Shown piece by piece: positions 23,869-61,472 of a DNA stretch of 64,000 nt. Positions within the stretch are counted from its first letter, which is position 1. The number at the start of each line of letters is the position of its first letter. A model generated the notes under the pieces. The model searched no databases. It saw only the letters and a program-made list of their open reading frames with translations, and was not told the origin of the DNA. The translations under genes were made by a program, and so were the position numbers. Origin of the DNA: Sabellastarte sp. h YS-2021 (lineage: Eukaryota; Annelida; Polychaeta; Sabellida; Sabellidae); assembly GCA_964017235.1 (NCBI GenBank), contig OZ024929.1, positions 109,105,793 through 109,169,792 of the forward strand. Direction: 5' to 3'.

Positions 23869-24560
23869 GCAATAGTTTTTAAGTTACATGTGATTTACTC
23901 ATGATGGAAGTTACTGAAAAGCCCAAAAGTAGCTATTACTCACTTAGCTATTGAGACAGACACCCAACTTACTCACCATATTGTAGCTATGAAAAAAGTA
24001 GCTGAATAACATATTTTAACAAAATGCTCTAAATGCAACACTTTTCAAGTTATAAGTGATTTATTTACTCAACAGTGATAACCTAAAAGTAGCTATTACT
24101 CAGCTATGCCATGAGCTACAGGTCTGAAATTTTACTATGTTATAGCTGACCCAAAAGTAGCTGAATAACATATTTATACGAAATTCTCTAAATGCAATAG
24201 TTTTCAAGTTATAAGCGATTTACTCAACAGTGATAACCTAAAAGTAGCTATTACTCAGCTATGCCATGAGCTACAGGTCTGAAATTTCACTATGTTATAG
24301 CTGGCCCAAAAGTAGCTGAATAACATATTTATACGAAATTCTCTAAATGCAATAGTTTTTAAGTTACAAGTGATTTTACTCGTAATGGAAGTTACTGAAA
24401 AGCCCAAAAGTAGCTATTACTCACTTAGCTATTGAGACAGACACCCAACTTACTCACCATATTGTAGCTATGAAAAAAGTAGCTGAACAACATATTTTCA
24501 CAAAATGCTGTAAATGCAACACTTTTGAAGTTATAAGTGATTTAGTGCATGATTTCATGA
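23869..24560. repeat. Satellite B, continuation after DIRS-1
   Basis: The array resumes at GCAATAG and continues for about four units. Two units contain a variant block (GGAAGTTACTGAAAAGCCCA) absent from the left part, so the array has local higher-order structure. Confidence 0.9.
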
Positions 24561-24606
24561 ATTTTAATGCATTAAAAATTATTAAAAAAATTTATTAAAA
24601 AAAAGT

Positions 24607-25000
24607 AAGACAGATCCAGGTCTCATACTCACACAAGAGAATCTACCTCTGGCCTAGTACATATATGCAAGATATGAGAGAAATCCCTGCAATAGTCACT
24701 GAGAAAATTGTGATAAAAAGTTGAAATTTTCACACTTTTGGTGGGGGTACCCCCCTTGTAATGTCTCTAGCAAACAGACGAACAGACAGATTTGCATGCC
24801 TTGAACAATTTTTCATCCTCGATAGATAAGGTATCTTTTAAAAAAAACAGCATGTCTCTAGGCCTTGTAGTTTTGGAGAAGAAGTTGTTCACGCGGACGC
24901 CCACGCCGCAGAGTGATGACATAATGTCAGCTGACTGACAAGTCAGCTGACATAAAAAGGAGAGGCACTGCCCAGCACACAATTACACCAGTTGGAATCT
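24607..25000. repeat. Dispersed repeat with a 13-bp-arm palindrome
   Basis: The phrase CATACTCACACAAGAGAATC also occurs near 63,760. A perfect inverted pair, ATGTCAGCTGACT at 24,924-24,936 and its complement at 24,941-24,953, could form a hairpin with a 4-base loop. Confidence 0.6.
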
Positions 25001-25192
25001 GGGGATGTTACATTGAATACTTCTGTGTCAGAAGATCACAGATGGTTTTACTGCAATCATGGGTACATAATGGGGTGGGTGGGATCCAGCTCATCCACGA
25101 ACTGATAAGTCACAGATTATCTGATTTACTAGTACTTGCACTTGAAGTGAAACAAGTTTTAAAGAAAAGACAGAGAGTATCTGTTGAACGCT

Positions 25193-25198
25193 TTTATT
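25193..25198 (-). promoter_or_regulatory. Candidate SRM polyadenylation signal
   Basis: An AATAAA hexamer on the minus strand, about 270 bases beyond the SRM stop codon. It fits a short 3' UTR, but a transcript would be needed to show use. Confidence 0.4.
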
Positions 25199-25468
25199 GC
25201 ACATATAACCATGAAACACTTTTAACGGATAAACATTGAAAGCGGCATAATAATATTAACATCACATATCATGTGAAGGAACAACAATTAAATGCACATC
25301 TCCTGATTTATGTACTAGACAAAATTTAATAAATGCTAATGACCTAAAGACAGATTTTCCTATGTATATATTTAGAGCACAGGTTCTGAATACCGGGCCA
25401 CTTTAATGTGATCCAGTAATTACAGTCCACATGAACTCAGCTGACTATGTTAAAACCTGCATCACTCC

Positions 25469-51139
<25,671 letters not shown>

Positions 51140-51479
51140 TCACATAATGTTTAGTGTCTGAAATATTAGAGAAAGGAATCTAAAATTTGCCACCTCTAAA
51201 ACCTTACTTAATTCTATGAAAAATAGCATCAGAGATGCCCGTACCCACAGTCTGGGGAAATAGTTTTCAACACCATGAGATATAGAAGTAGTGAAACAGT
51301 ACACAGATCGGGATACTTTCAGAGCAGTGTCAGTTATATTAAGGTCAAAATGATGTTTAAGTAGAGAAAATAACATCTAAGAGAAGGAAAATGAATGTAA
51401 AGCTAAAGTATTAAAACAAGACAATTCAATAGCAAGATGACAGCATTAATCAGTAAACTAAAAATTATGATGCACACCT

Positions 51480-52020
51480 ACAACCACTAACCAATGCCCC
51501 TACCAACCATCAATTTCCTACACTTTACGGTTTCAGAGATATTGTCTGGACAAAATTTTAACGGTCAAGGTCACTACAGCAAGGTCAAAGGTCAAATCAA
51601 GGTCACACCATGACGTTGCACACCTACACCCTGTATCCAATGTCCCTACCAAGTATCAACTTCCTACACCTCACACTTTCCGAGATATAGCCCGGACAAG
51701 ATTTTATAGGTCAAGGTCACTATGGCAAGGTCAAAGGACAAATCAAGGTCAGACCATGACGTTGCACACCTACACCCCCTAACCATTGTCCCTCTACCAA
51801 GTATCAACTTCCTACACCTTACAGTTTCCGAGATATAGCCCATACAAGATTTTCAAACTCAAGGTCACTACGACAAGGTCAAAGGTCAAATCAAGGTCAG
51901 AACATGATGTTGCACACCTACACATCCTAACCAATGTCCCTACCAAGTATCAACTTCCTACACCATACAGTTTCTGAGATACAGCTTGGACAAACTTTTT
52001 CCCGCCACCCGCCCGCCCAT
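51480..52020. repeat. Tandem array, about 148-bp unit (family E)
   Basis: Three to four units with GGTCAAGGTCACTA, AAGGTCAAAGGTCAAATCAA, CATGACGTTGCACACCTACA and CCAAGTATCAACTTCCTACA. Spacing is 146-150 bp. The 3' flank is GC-rich (CCCGCCACCCGCCCGCCC). Confidence 0.88.
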
Positions 52021-52072
52021 CCGGACACCATGGGTGAAAACAATACCCCGACAGCCCTTAAGGGGTGTGGGT

Positions 52073-52359
52073 AAAAATACTCTAAATGCATTGGTTTTCA
52101 AGTTACAACTGATTTACACAACAGCGAGAACCTAAAAATAGCTATTGCTCAGCTATGAAATAGTTACAGGTCTACTATGTTATAGCTGATCCAAAGTAGG
52201 TGAATAACATATCAAAACAAAATACTCTAACTGCAATAGTTTTCAAATTACAACTGATTTACTCAACAGTGATAACATCAAAGTAGATATTATTCAGCTA
52301 TGCAATGAGCTACAGGTCTGCAATTTTACTATGTTATAGCTGACCCAAAGGTAACTGAA
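52073..52359. repeat. Satellite B, two units, left of DIRS-3
   Basis: Matches 15,749-17,478 (GGTTTTCAAGTTACAACTGA, GTTATAGCTGACCC). It is cut at 52,360 by the left end of DIRS-3. The right flank of DIRS-3 is not satellite B. Confidence 0.85.
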
Positions 52360-52632
52360 TTGCAAATTTAATAAGTAAATTAAATTATTATAAGTTAATA
52401 CCCTATCCAATGGACAATTGCTAATCCGGTCCGCACAGACCAGCCCACCAAACGCCAGAAAAAGACGTCCTGTGTTTCCACCGGCTGGCCGGTCCCAGTA
52501 CTGTGCATTCGCCAGGTGGCGCATGGTATTTACTTCCTGTCTAGACAACATGACGTCATATCATCTTTTTCCTTGTCTAAACCTATTAGACCCCTAGTAA
52601 GCTGATAGTGGGGTCGGTGGGGGGGTCTTGTG

Positions 52633-52729
52633 TGTCCATTGGATAGGGTAGTAACTTATAAAAATTTAATTTACTTATTAAATTTGCAATTTTATTGCGT
52701 TAATACATCCTATCCAATAGACAATTGCT
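52633..52729. repeat. DIRS-3 internal complementary region
   Basis: 52,633-52,689 complements the left end (52,360-52,416) with two mismatches. 52,690-52,729 should complement the right end but matches DIRS-3's actual right end only in the terminal AATAAAA. It records the lost right end of the second family. Confidence 0.9.
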
Positions 52730-53178
52730 GAATAACTACCACTTGGGATTTATGTGAACTCACAAGTACTGCAACTTCTCCACCACTTGGCCCAAGATGG
52801 CTGCTGGTGGGAAGGCATATGCCTCCAGTACCTCCCATGGCAGACTGAGTGCAGGGGATCTGGTACTGGTGACACAAAGGCAACTTGTTGTTGAACCACA
52901 TGGCAAATAGGTCTAGTTGAGGCCGGTGCCACCTGCTGCATATTGCTTGGAAGATCTCCTGAAGGAGAGACCACTCTGTTTGGATGGTCTGGCCTAGCCT
53001 GGATAGCTTGTCTGCTACCACATTTAGCCGGCCTGGAAAGTGTCGGGCTTTGAGAGTTACTTGATTTCTGGTGCACCAGGTCAAGCTTCCCCATAGTAAA
53101 GCACAAAGTGGGCCCGACCTCATGTCTCCTTCCTTGTTTATGTATGACACCACTGTGGTGTTGTCTGTTGTCTGGGCC
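52710..53178 (-). pseudogene. DIRS-3 RNase H fragment, second DIRS family
   Basis: Starts in DNTTVVSYINKEG (an RNase H aspartate motif), then ARHFPGRLNVVADKLSRLG and PQLDLFAMWFNNKLPL. It differs clearly from DIRS-1 and DIRS-2 and so represents another family. It is joined in frame to gag text upstream (SKSLA|QTTDN). Confidence 0.88.
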
Positions 53179-54929
53179 AAGGATTTGCTAAGGCATGTGA
53201 GAGCTCTGTGTTGAATAAGAATAGTCTTATTCCATAGATCTAGGTATTCACAGGCTTCTTGATATCCACGTTTGGCTGCTTTCTCAGGATTGGCACCTTT
53301 CTAAATCTGAGATTTGACCTTCTTGAAGGTCGACTTCAGACTATGTTGGCACTTCTCAAGAGTGACATTGCAAGAAGATGAAGCTTTGGCAAAGGCAGCA
53401 GTGTAGTTAAGAGTGGATATATTTTGCCTAGCTTGGTGTTCCAATTCCTTGAGAATTGGTAGGGGAACCTTGCCCATAGGGGCCCCAGAGGGTTTTGGAG
53501 TAATACAGATTTTTGAAAAATCTGTATTCAACTCCTGCATTTTCTCCTCATAACAGGGCTGTCCCACCTTGTACCACTTTGTAGTGGCAGGAGGAGGTTT
53601 GATATATTTACCTTCAGGTAAATTAGCGGCCTTGAAGTCATGCTCAAATTTATCAAAGGCATCCTTGATAACAGAGCTAAGGGGGAGCATGGAAGAAGGA
53701 CCTCTTGGTCTTAGCTCCTGACGGCCTTTCTCATCATCTAGACCCATTACTGAAGTAGATGACCTAGGCAAAGACTCCCTGCGGTCAGGGAGGGAAAGAA
53801 TGCGCCTAAAAGTGTCCACCTCTTCAGCATACTGGGACGGAATGTCAGCCAGGGCTACTTCCCTATAATAAGGGGGGGTCTGGATCATGTTGAGGTTGGT
53901 CTTGATCAGAGTTAGCCCCAGAGGGCTTAGAAGACCTGTGTTTAGCCACAGAGGGCTGATCTTCCTCTGAGGAAGATGAAACATATCTGGACCTAGATTT
54001 ATATTTATTCTTGTCAGCATGTTTTGGGGGTTTGGTAGATGACATCCGAGGTTAGTCAGATTCATCCGAGAATTGGTCCGAGGCAGATCTTGGACCAACA
54101 TCATGCTTCCTATGAGAGTGAGAGTGTCTTTTATGTACATCCGAGGCCTTCTTAGAAGGTACCTCGTATGTATAAGGGCTCTGATCCGAGACATTCTGAT
54201 GATCAGATCCGAGACCAGGAGGAAGTGGTGGACCATAGTCCACATCCATGTCCTCGGTTTGGGTGTTAGGGGTGGGTCTTGGATGGGGTAGGTCCAAATT
54301 AACAGCACTAGTCCCAGGCCTAGAAGCTGAGGCCGAGGTCTGAACTACCTCTGCCTGTTTTTTATTTGATAACTCATCTCGGAGAGACTGGAATGCTTTT
54401 AACATGGAGGCCTGGAACAAACCCATTTGCTGCTGCAAATGCAGGTTTAGTGTGTTACCCAGGAATTTTTGTAAATTAGATTCAATTTTCTGCTGTAAGG
54501 CGGTACCTGGGGTGGGTGGGACAGTTTTTGCTGGCGCTCTGAGAGACAATGAACTGAAGGGTAGGGGCTGTGGACGTGGGGGTGAGGTAAATAAGTTGTC
54601 AGCAGCACTCTCAAGGTCTACATTAGTACCAGTAAATTAAATTAATCAACATCGTCCCCTAATAGATCGAGTTCATCGTCTTTAGAACTAACAGTGTTGC
54701 CTTTTTGCTTTCTGATGTACCGTTTCCTTTGTGCAATTTTTTGCATCTGATCTTCTGTAAAAGAAGCGCAGATAGGACATGGAGTTTCAAGGGTGACACA
54801 GGGGTCGTCACCCTTGCCAGATTCCCTACAGATAGGGCAGTAATTATGTACATGTACATCGAATGGAAAGCAAAAATGTCTGCATTTGTTAGCTCTCGGT
54901 TTGCCTTTATTCGTTTGCTGGGTAGACAT
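53176..54929 (-). pseudogene. DIRS-3 gag, DIRS-1 family, broken
   Basis: N-terminal part from MSTQQTNKGKPRANKCRHFC (54,929) with CPIC, DDPC and CPIC pairs, then TVPPTPGTALQQKI, an acidic middle, VALADIPSQYAEEVDTFRRI and later blocks to ALTCLSKSLA. There are stops at about 54,642 (after GDDVD) and 53,302, and frameshifts near 54,050 and 53,870. DIRS-1 gag is its nearest relative here. Confidence 0.88.
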
Positions 54930-55316
54930 TTTAAACGCAATAAAAATTACGTACTAAAAAGCCTGAACCGAGGAAAACTCAAAACACGCAAAATTAAAGA
55001 AAATACTTATCCTGTCAAAACGGAATTTTCACAGAATAATCTATGCTATATAATACAAGAAACATCCAAAAATACACCTCCAACAATAGGTATGTACTGA
55101 CATATAAATGAAAAAAGTCTGTAAAATCCAGATGCTACCAATTCGATGTGGCCAACGAGAAAGTAGGACGAAAGGTCAGAGGTTATCACATGACGACAAC
55201 TTGAGGCTACGGCCAACTATAAATGTCTACTTTTCTTAGACATTGGCCATGATGCCTTGTGGCCATCCGAGAACAGCATTAAGTCCCACATGGTAAGCTA
55301 TTGTAGCACAATAAAA

Positions 55317-55600
55317 GCACGCACACACAGGCATCATTTCATAATCTCCCAAGTGATAATAAATACCTGCATTGTTCAGCGCAGCTGTAATTTTTCAAAT
55401 AAAAATAGTATTACTGGTACTGTGTATGTAGTACATTTTTTCTAGTGTATTTGTAGTTATTATTTTGAGGAAATTATAAATAACTCTGGTATTTTTGACA
55501 GTAATTGTAGTAAAATATCGATATTTCTAGTAAATTAGTAGTACATTTTCAAGTAATCAAATTTTCTGTTGGTAGCATTTTGAAGTAATTTTCTAGTGAT
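55317..55600. other. AT-rich flank of DIRS-3
   Basis: GCACGCACACACAGGCATC follows the element end and is not satellite B. No gene is seen. Confidence 0.4.
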
Positions 55601-55812
55601 TTAAATTAAATTTTGAATAGTATTTTGAATATTACTTAAAATTATTTTTAATTTGAAATTTCATGAATATTGCCCTTACTAACAGTAATTAATAAGAACC
55701 ATTACTTTAAATTAAATTTTGAATAGTATTTTGAATATTACTTAAAATTATTTTTAATTTGAAATTTCATGAATATTGCCCTTACTAACAGTAATTAATA
55801 AGAACCATTACT
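55601..55812. repeat. Two-copy 106-bp tandem duplication
   Basis: Unit TTAAATTAAATTTTGAATAG... at 55,601 is repeated from 55,707 with no difference visible by eye, so it is recent or an assembly artefact. Confidence 0.9.
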
Positions 55813-56157
55813 TTTAAATTGTTTGCGTGATTTCAGGTATTAGTTAAAATTTGGAATAGTATTTTTTATTGCGTATATTTTTCAATAGGGGCAAAAATTT
55901 TTTGTTGCATTACAATAGGTTAGTTTTTTATTGAGTAAAGAAAAAAAATTTCGAGGTTAAAATTTATTGAGTTTCAATAATGAAATTAAATCCAGTCTGA
56001 ACTCTGAATTAGGTTGTAATGTAAACTGCATATTTATTTTTGGAATAAAAAGAAATTAAAGTAGCGGATTTTCTGTAAATGTGAAAATTTTTGAACAGTA
56101 TTTCAAATTTTCTTCATTTCATTTGTATCATATATTTTGAAATTGTGATTATTATAT

Positions 56158-56258
56158 AGATAATGGCCAAGTGGTACTCCATTATGTAAACTTAATGGCC
56201 TGAGGCCCTGAAAGGGCCATTAAGTTTACATAATGGAAGCGCCATGAGGCAATTATCT
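56158..56258. repeat. Long imperfect palindrome, 22-23-bp perfect core
   Basis: Arms 56,158-56,200 and 56,214-56,258. The core CCATTATGTAAACTTAATGG is exactly complemented at 56,217-56,236. Outer parts (AGATAAT...) also pair. It could be a fold-back element end. A related CCATTAT hairpin lies at 59,856-59,887. Confidence 0.8.
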
Positions 56259-57414
56259 ATTATAAAACCCTGTAAATTAAAACCAATTTATTAATTCAAT
56301 AATTTAACACCTTGTACCAAATGATAAACCTAGACAATCTTTGCAATGTTTCCTTTGGTGTGCATACCATATGGGGCTTTCATAAATTAGTTCTGTTTTT
56401 TTTTTTATTTCAATACACAATCAACATTGTTTCACCATGTGTACTGCTGGTTTTCCTTTATGGGAAAATATAATTTTGGATAAAGCTTGAAAAGTTTTAA
56501 TATAATCTGACTGCCACAAAGTTTAACCATGGATAATGATAATCGATAAAATATGGATATGTGACTTACAGAAAACACTTTCCAGAAAAAATTAGACTGC
56601 TTATTTAACAATGCTGTGGATAATTTGTTGTGGTGAGTGTTTCATGTTACTTTATTTATATCTGTGCTTATTTTAGGACAGTAAGCTATTATTTATGTGT
56701 TTCAGGCATTGGAAGTACTAGAAACCGGAGAATTACTTAATTGTTTTATTTTGTGTTGAAGTTTTTGGGTTTCTCAAGATTTTTATTTTGTGTGCTTCTT
56801 TGTCTCTTAATTTGGAATCAAGGAAAAATGCCTCCTGAAAAGATTGTTTCCTGGAAAAAAGCCTCATAGAAAGAATGCCTACTTCACATTTTGTATTTCA
56901 GTAATACCTCCTATGAAAACTAGAAGAATGTTTTTGCTAACAAAAACTAAGCGTCCCAAAAAGGTTCACCGCAATATAATATACAGTAGAAAAAGGTTTT
57001 TGAAAATAAAAACATGCAGTGCTGAGAGAAGAAGTGAAAGTTAAGCAGACAGTGTGGAAGTTTATGCATTAACATGAAAGAAAAATTTAAGCTTTATTTT
57101 GTTTTCTATGGTTATAAATTGTGAAAAGTTAATTGAATAAATGCTCTGGCTCAGAAAGCATAAAGCATCAATACTTATAATAGGTTGAAAATTACACCAT
57201 AAAACTACTTAATTAAAGAGTAACAGTGCTTTATAAATGCCATATACCTATTTACATTTTAGAAAAAGGCATAGTAAAATTTGAGCCTTTGGAAAGGCAA
57301 GAAGTTTATGACACAATGCTGTGACCACATCTATCCCAATGAGTAAATAAAAGGTCAATGTTCCCACAAGCCTATTTATATCTTATGAATAATGCTCATT
57401 TCTATTTAGATATA
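56259..57414. other. Unassigned DNA
   Basis: AT-rich. Words like GCCTCCTGAAAAG near 56,830 reappear in reverse orientation near 59,610. No supported gene. Confidence 0.35.
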
Positions 57415-58800
57415 ATTGAAAATCGGCTATTTTATGAGCCCAGTTTGACCCATAAGGGAGGGTCAGGGGGTAAATCTGACTGGGCTATGTAGACTCTTCA
57501 CATAAGGTTTCCCAATACCTCTTAATACATTCTAAAGTTGTAGAAGCAAGACTAAAGTAGATGTAAAGCAAAGACACAAATTCGGCTATTTTATGACTGC
57601 AATTCGACCCGGGGGGGGGGGGGGGGGGGGGGGTTAAATCTGACTGGCTATCTAGACTCATCACATAACGTTTCCCAATACCTCTTAATACATTCTAAAG
57701 CTCTAAAAGCAAGAACAAAGGAGATAAAAGGTAAAAACACAAAATCGGCTATTTTATGACCCCAGTTTGACCCATAAGGGGTGATCCGGGGGTAAATCTG
57801 ACCAGCTATCTAGACTCTTCACATATAGTTTCCCAATACCTCTTAATACATTCTAAAGCTGTAAAAGCAAGAATAAAGGAGATAAAAGGCCAAAACACAA
57901 AATCGGCTATTTTATCACCCCAGTTTGACCCATAAGGGGGGATCCAGAGGTAAATCTGACCAGCTATCTAGACTCTTCACATAAGGTTTCCCAATACCTC
58001 TTAATACATTGTAAAGTTGTAAAAGCAAGAATAAAAGTGATAAAAGGCAAAAACACAAAACAGGCGATTTTATGACCCCAGTTTGACCCATAAGGGGGGG
58101 TCCAGGGGTAAATCTGACCAGCTATCCAGACTCTTCACATAAGGTTTTCCAATACCTCTTAATACATTCTAAAGCTGTAAAAGTAAGAATAAAGGAGATA
58201 AAAGGCAAACACACCAAATCGGCTATTTTATGACCCCAGTTTGACCCATAAGAGGGGGGTCCAGGGGTAAATCTGACCAGCTATCTAGACTCTTCACATA
58301 AGGTTTCCCAATACCTCTTAATACATTCTAAAGCTGTAAAAGCAAGAATAATGGAGATAAAAGGCAAAAACACCAAATCGGTGTATCTAGACTCTTCACA
58401 TACGGTTTCCCAATACATCTTAATACATTGTAAAATTCTAAAAGCAACAATAAAGGAGATATAAGGCAAAAACGCAAAATCGGCTATTTTATTACCCCAG
58501 TTTGACCCATAAGGGGGGGGGGGGGGGGTCTGGGGGTAAATCTGACCTGCTATCTTGACTCTTCACATATGGTTTCCCAATATCTCTTAATACATTCTAA
58601 AGCTGTAGAAGCAAGAATAAAGGAGATATAAGGGAAAAAGACGAAATTGGCTATTTTATGACCCCAGTTTGACCCCTACAGGGGGGGTCGGAGGGGAAAT
58701 TTGACTTGCTTTCCAGACTCTCCACATATGGTTTCTTACTACCTCCCAATACATTTTATGGCTCTAAATGCAATACTTAAGAAGATAATAGGGGGGTTCA
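57415..58800. repeat. Tandem array, about 158-bp unit (family C)
   Basis: Eight to nine units, each with AATCGGCTATTTTATGACCC, a variable G run (from 6 to over 20 G), TAAATCTGACCAGCTATC, GTTTCCCAATACCTCTTAAT and AAGCAAGAATAAAGGAGATA. Marks at about 57,425, 57,583, 57,747, 57,906, 58,064, 58,220, 58,483 and 58,643. One unit near 58,380 is truncated. The TTTGACC...GGGGTCCA...AAATCTGACC core resembles that of family A. Confidence 0.92.
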
Positions 58801-59855
58801 CATGAATTTTAAGCTTTCTGATTGGTACCTGTGAGAAAATCGCCCATAAATCGGTCAATTTTCATTGGATTGCTCCCAAAATCTAATCAGCTCACGTTTT
58901 TGATAGTATGAACACATGTATGAAGTTACAAGCCTCTGCGGTCAGTAGATTTTCCTGAACTGCGATGACGGGCGGGTGTACCCGAAAAAAACTATTTTTT
59001 GATCATGTGACCTTGATAAAGATGACAGGTCAAATTTAAGCATGTGAAAAAATTTTCCCACGCCTAAGGTATTTATTGCCAAATATGGTTAAAAAGCTTC
59101 CAATAATAAGGGAGATATTCAAGGGAGACCATAATGCGGCGGCAGCATCAGTGGCGGCGAGGAAACTGACGCGAAACCAAATAAGCGCCCTTTTCAGGGA
59201 CGCTTAATTAATTCACAACATTAAGAACAAAATTCATTTCAACCACAAACAGTGTATCATTTTAGAAGTATATAACAAACTGTAATAAGGTAAATTAAAA
59301 TCTTTGTTTTGAAATTAAAACACTGAAAATTTAAACCAAATTTAAACCCAGCAGTAATGCATTTCAGAACTGCATTTTTGAACTGCGTTTTTTTTTTTCA
59401 TTTTACTTGAGCATATTTTGAGCCACTAAAAACACTCCTTTTAATGTAGTATGCTGGGTTAGATTTTCATAGTGAGTTTGTTTGAAAGTTAGCTGCTCCT
59501 TTGATTAAGTTCACAGAAGATTATTGTAAAAAAGTCAGATTGTAAAGAAATGCAAAGAATAAAAAAAATCCAACTTTATAAATTAAATTGTTGTTTTGTA
59601 TTTGTCAGGAGGTATTTTTTCAAGGTAGCATTTTTCCATGAGGTATTTTTCTATAAACTCTGAATGTCATTCAGAATTGAAAAGACTTTGTAAATGTACC
59701 CACTGAACTAATTAATATGAAAGAAGTTATGAAAACATTTCAATATTGAATGCATTGTGCTGAGGATGACTGGCAAATACTAAGTACCCTTTTGTTCTTG
59801 GCAGACTTACCATTGAACTAAACCACAATCCACTGTTAGAAAATAATGTAGTGTT
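58801..59855. other. 3' flank of family C array and unassigned DNA
   Basis: GCGGCGGCAGCATCAGTGGC at about 59,138 and CAAATAAGCGCCCTTTTCAG at about 59,180 look like the right flank of the array element. No gene follows. Confidence 0.4.
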
Positions 59856-59887
59856 AACTCTCCATTATGCAAAAATAATGGAGAGTT
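59856..59887. repeat. 13-bp-arm hairpin
   Basis: AACTCTCCATTAT and its exact complement ATAATGGAGAGTT with a 6-base loop. It shares CCATTAT with the palindrome at 56,158. Confidence 0.75.
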
Positions 59888-60188
59888 GAGACAATGGAAG
59901 GGTCGCCCGTCTGGGTTTTATTGCTAAATAACTTTTGCTTTGTTTTGCAAGTTATTCATTGTACTTTGCCAGTTATTTATTATATCTTTGCATTGTTGTG
60001 CAGATTGGGTTTGATTGAATTCGGTTTAACTTTGCTCCGTCTTGCAAGTTAAATTATCAGATTTGTGTGTCATTTGCGTAAAATTTCATTGATTGACTTG
60101 GCATTGTTTTCCTAGTTGGTTATTGATTTTCCGGTGTTTGTCAATTTATTGGTTGAATTGAGTGAATTCACTTTAAAAAGAAAAAAAA

Positions 60189-61410
60189 ACTGTAAATGGT
60201 TACCGGTGGAAAAAACCAGTTCACATTGAAGATGCAACCAAGGCTGATTTATTGTCAATAAAAAGCATTGGTGAAGCAAAGGCAGACAGGATATTGAACC
60301 TGAGGAAAGAAAATGGTGGTACGCTGACCTTGCATGACCTTCAGAAGTCCAAAGTTGTCAGCAATTCTGTGATCAAGAAACTTCAGCACTCGGGTTTCAT
60401 CCTATTCAGTGAAAAAAATGTGTCAGCAGATAATAAGGTTTCCTCCAGTCAGGAACACCTTTTAGTTCAGGTTGGCACGGAAGATTTCCATAAAGTGGAG
60501 GAGAAGGATGATGAAGATTTGGACGACCAGTGTGCTAACTGTGCTTTCCCTGACAAAGAATCTTTGCATTTGTCGGGATTGTCAACCGATCATCAGAAGT
60601 TGCAGTCACCAAAAGTAGAGTTGTCGGGCTCACTCAATCAGGTTTTTCCCAGTCAGGGAACTGTGGGATTTGAACCCGAGACTCCAGTATATTTACAGGC
60701 CGTTGTCGCCAACTTTTGTCATGAGTTGCCTGACAAGAAACTTTGCCAAATGTGGAAAAGGGATTCCAGGATATTTCATTCCCACAGAATTCACCTGAAG
60801 TTTGCCCACACAGCTTCTGCCCAGGATTTTACTGATGTGAGGAATGCCATCATCAAGGATCCACGTTGTGTTGGTATTGGTGAGTTTGGCTTTGACTACT
60901 CCACACATTTCAGTTCCTACAAGACACAGCAGATTACATTTTGCAGGAAGTTCCTACAAGCTGTTTGTCAAGGGGGAATTGTTCAGCAAGGTCTTGGTCA
61001 TCCATTGCAGAGACAAGAAGGGCAGCACTGAAGCATCAGAAACCTGTCTAAAAGTCTTTGGTGAGGAGTTGCTGACCTTTGACAGGGATGTGATGAAGAT
61101 CCACCATCACTGGGAATTATTCAACTGCATAGTGGCTCGCGTGTTTTCCCGAGGATGATGTTTGGGTTCACTGCCATCTTGCTGCGTCACGGACCGTCAC
61201 CCTGAACTGGAAAAGGTCGTACAACACCTGGAGTTGGACCAGATCCTCTTGGAAATGGATTCGCCTTACATCACAGCCCCTGTTCACAGTAAGTGCCAAT
61301 ACAACACCCCTTATGGTCTAGAAGAGGTGGCTCGCCGGGTGGCTTAATTGAAGGACACCACTGTGAAAGAAGTACTACAGGTAACCAGCCAGAACGCCAA
61401 GGACATGTAG
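60189..61410 (+). pseudogene. Helix-hairpin-helix / TatD-like nuclease pseudogene
   Basis: TatD proteins are metal-dependent nucleases with a TIM-barrel fold. Read through two frameshifts, the plus strand gives a ComEA-like helix-hairpin-helix (DATKADLLSIKSIGEAKADR near 60,230), a low-complexity linker, then TatD blocks: VVANFCHELPD, RIHLKFAH, CVGIGEFGFDYS, VLVIHCRDKKG, MKIHHHWE, RHPELEKVVQHLELDQILLE and MDSPYITAP. Frame changes fall near 60,930-60,985 and near 61,145; a TAA then interrupts the tail at about 61,346. The N-terminal H-x-H metal ligand is not visible. No intron signals and no in-frame ATG at the start were found, so it looks like a decayed retrocopy or element-borne copy of a TATDN2-type gene. 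Confidence 0.82.
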
Positions 61411-61472
61411 GGTCTCAAATAAGCTGCGTTACCTGTCCAAGAGTGCGCACCTGAATAGAAGAGGATACGTAA

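Larger units (their letters stand above)
52360..55316 (-). mobile_element. DIRS-3: chimeric DIRS element
   Basis: Its left end, ITR text and internal complementary region (52,633-52,729) belong to a different DIRS family (ends TTGCAAATTTAATAAG). The gag and right end (GTAAGCTATTGTAGCACAATAAAA split here as GTAAGCTATTG + TAGCACAATAAAA) belong to the DIRS-1 family. The ICR predicts a right end containing CTATTGGATAGGATGTATTA, which is not present. RT, most of RNase H and the recombinase are missing. The joint is at about 53,170-53,180. Confidence 0.92.
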
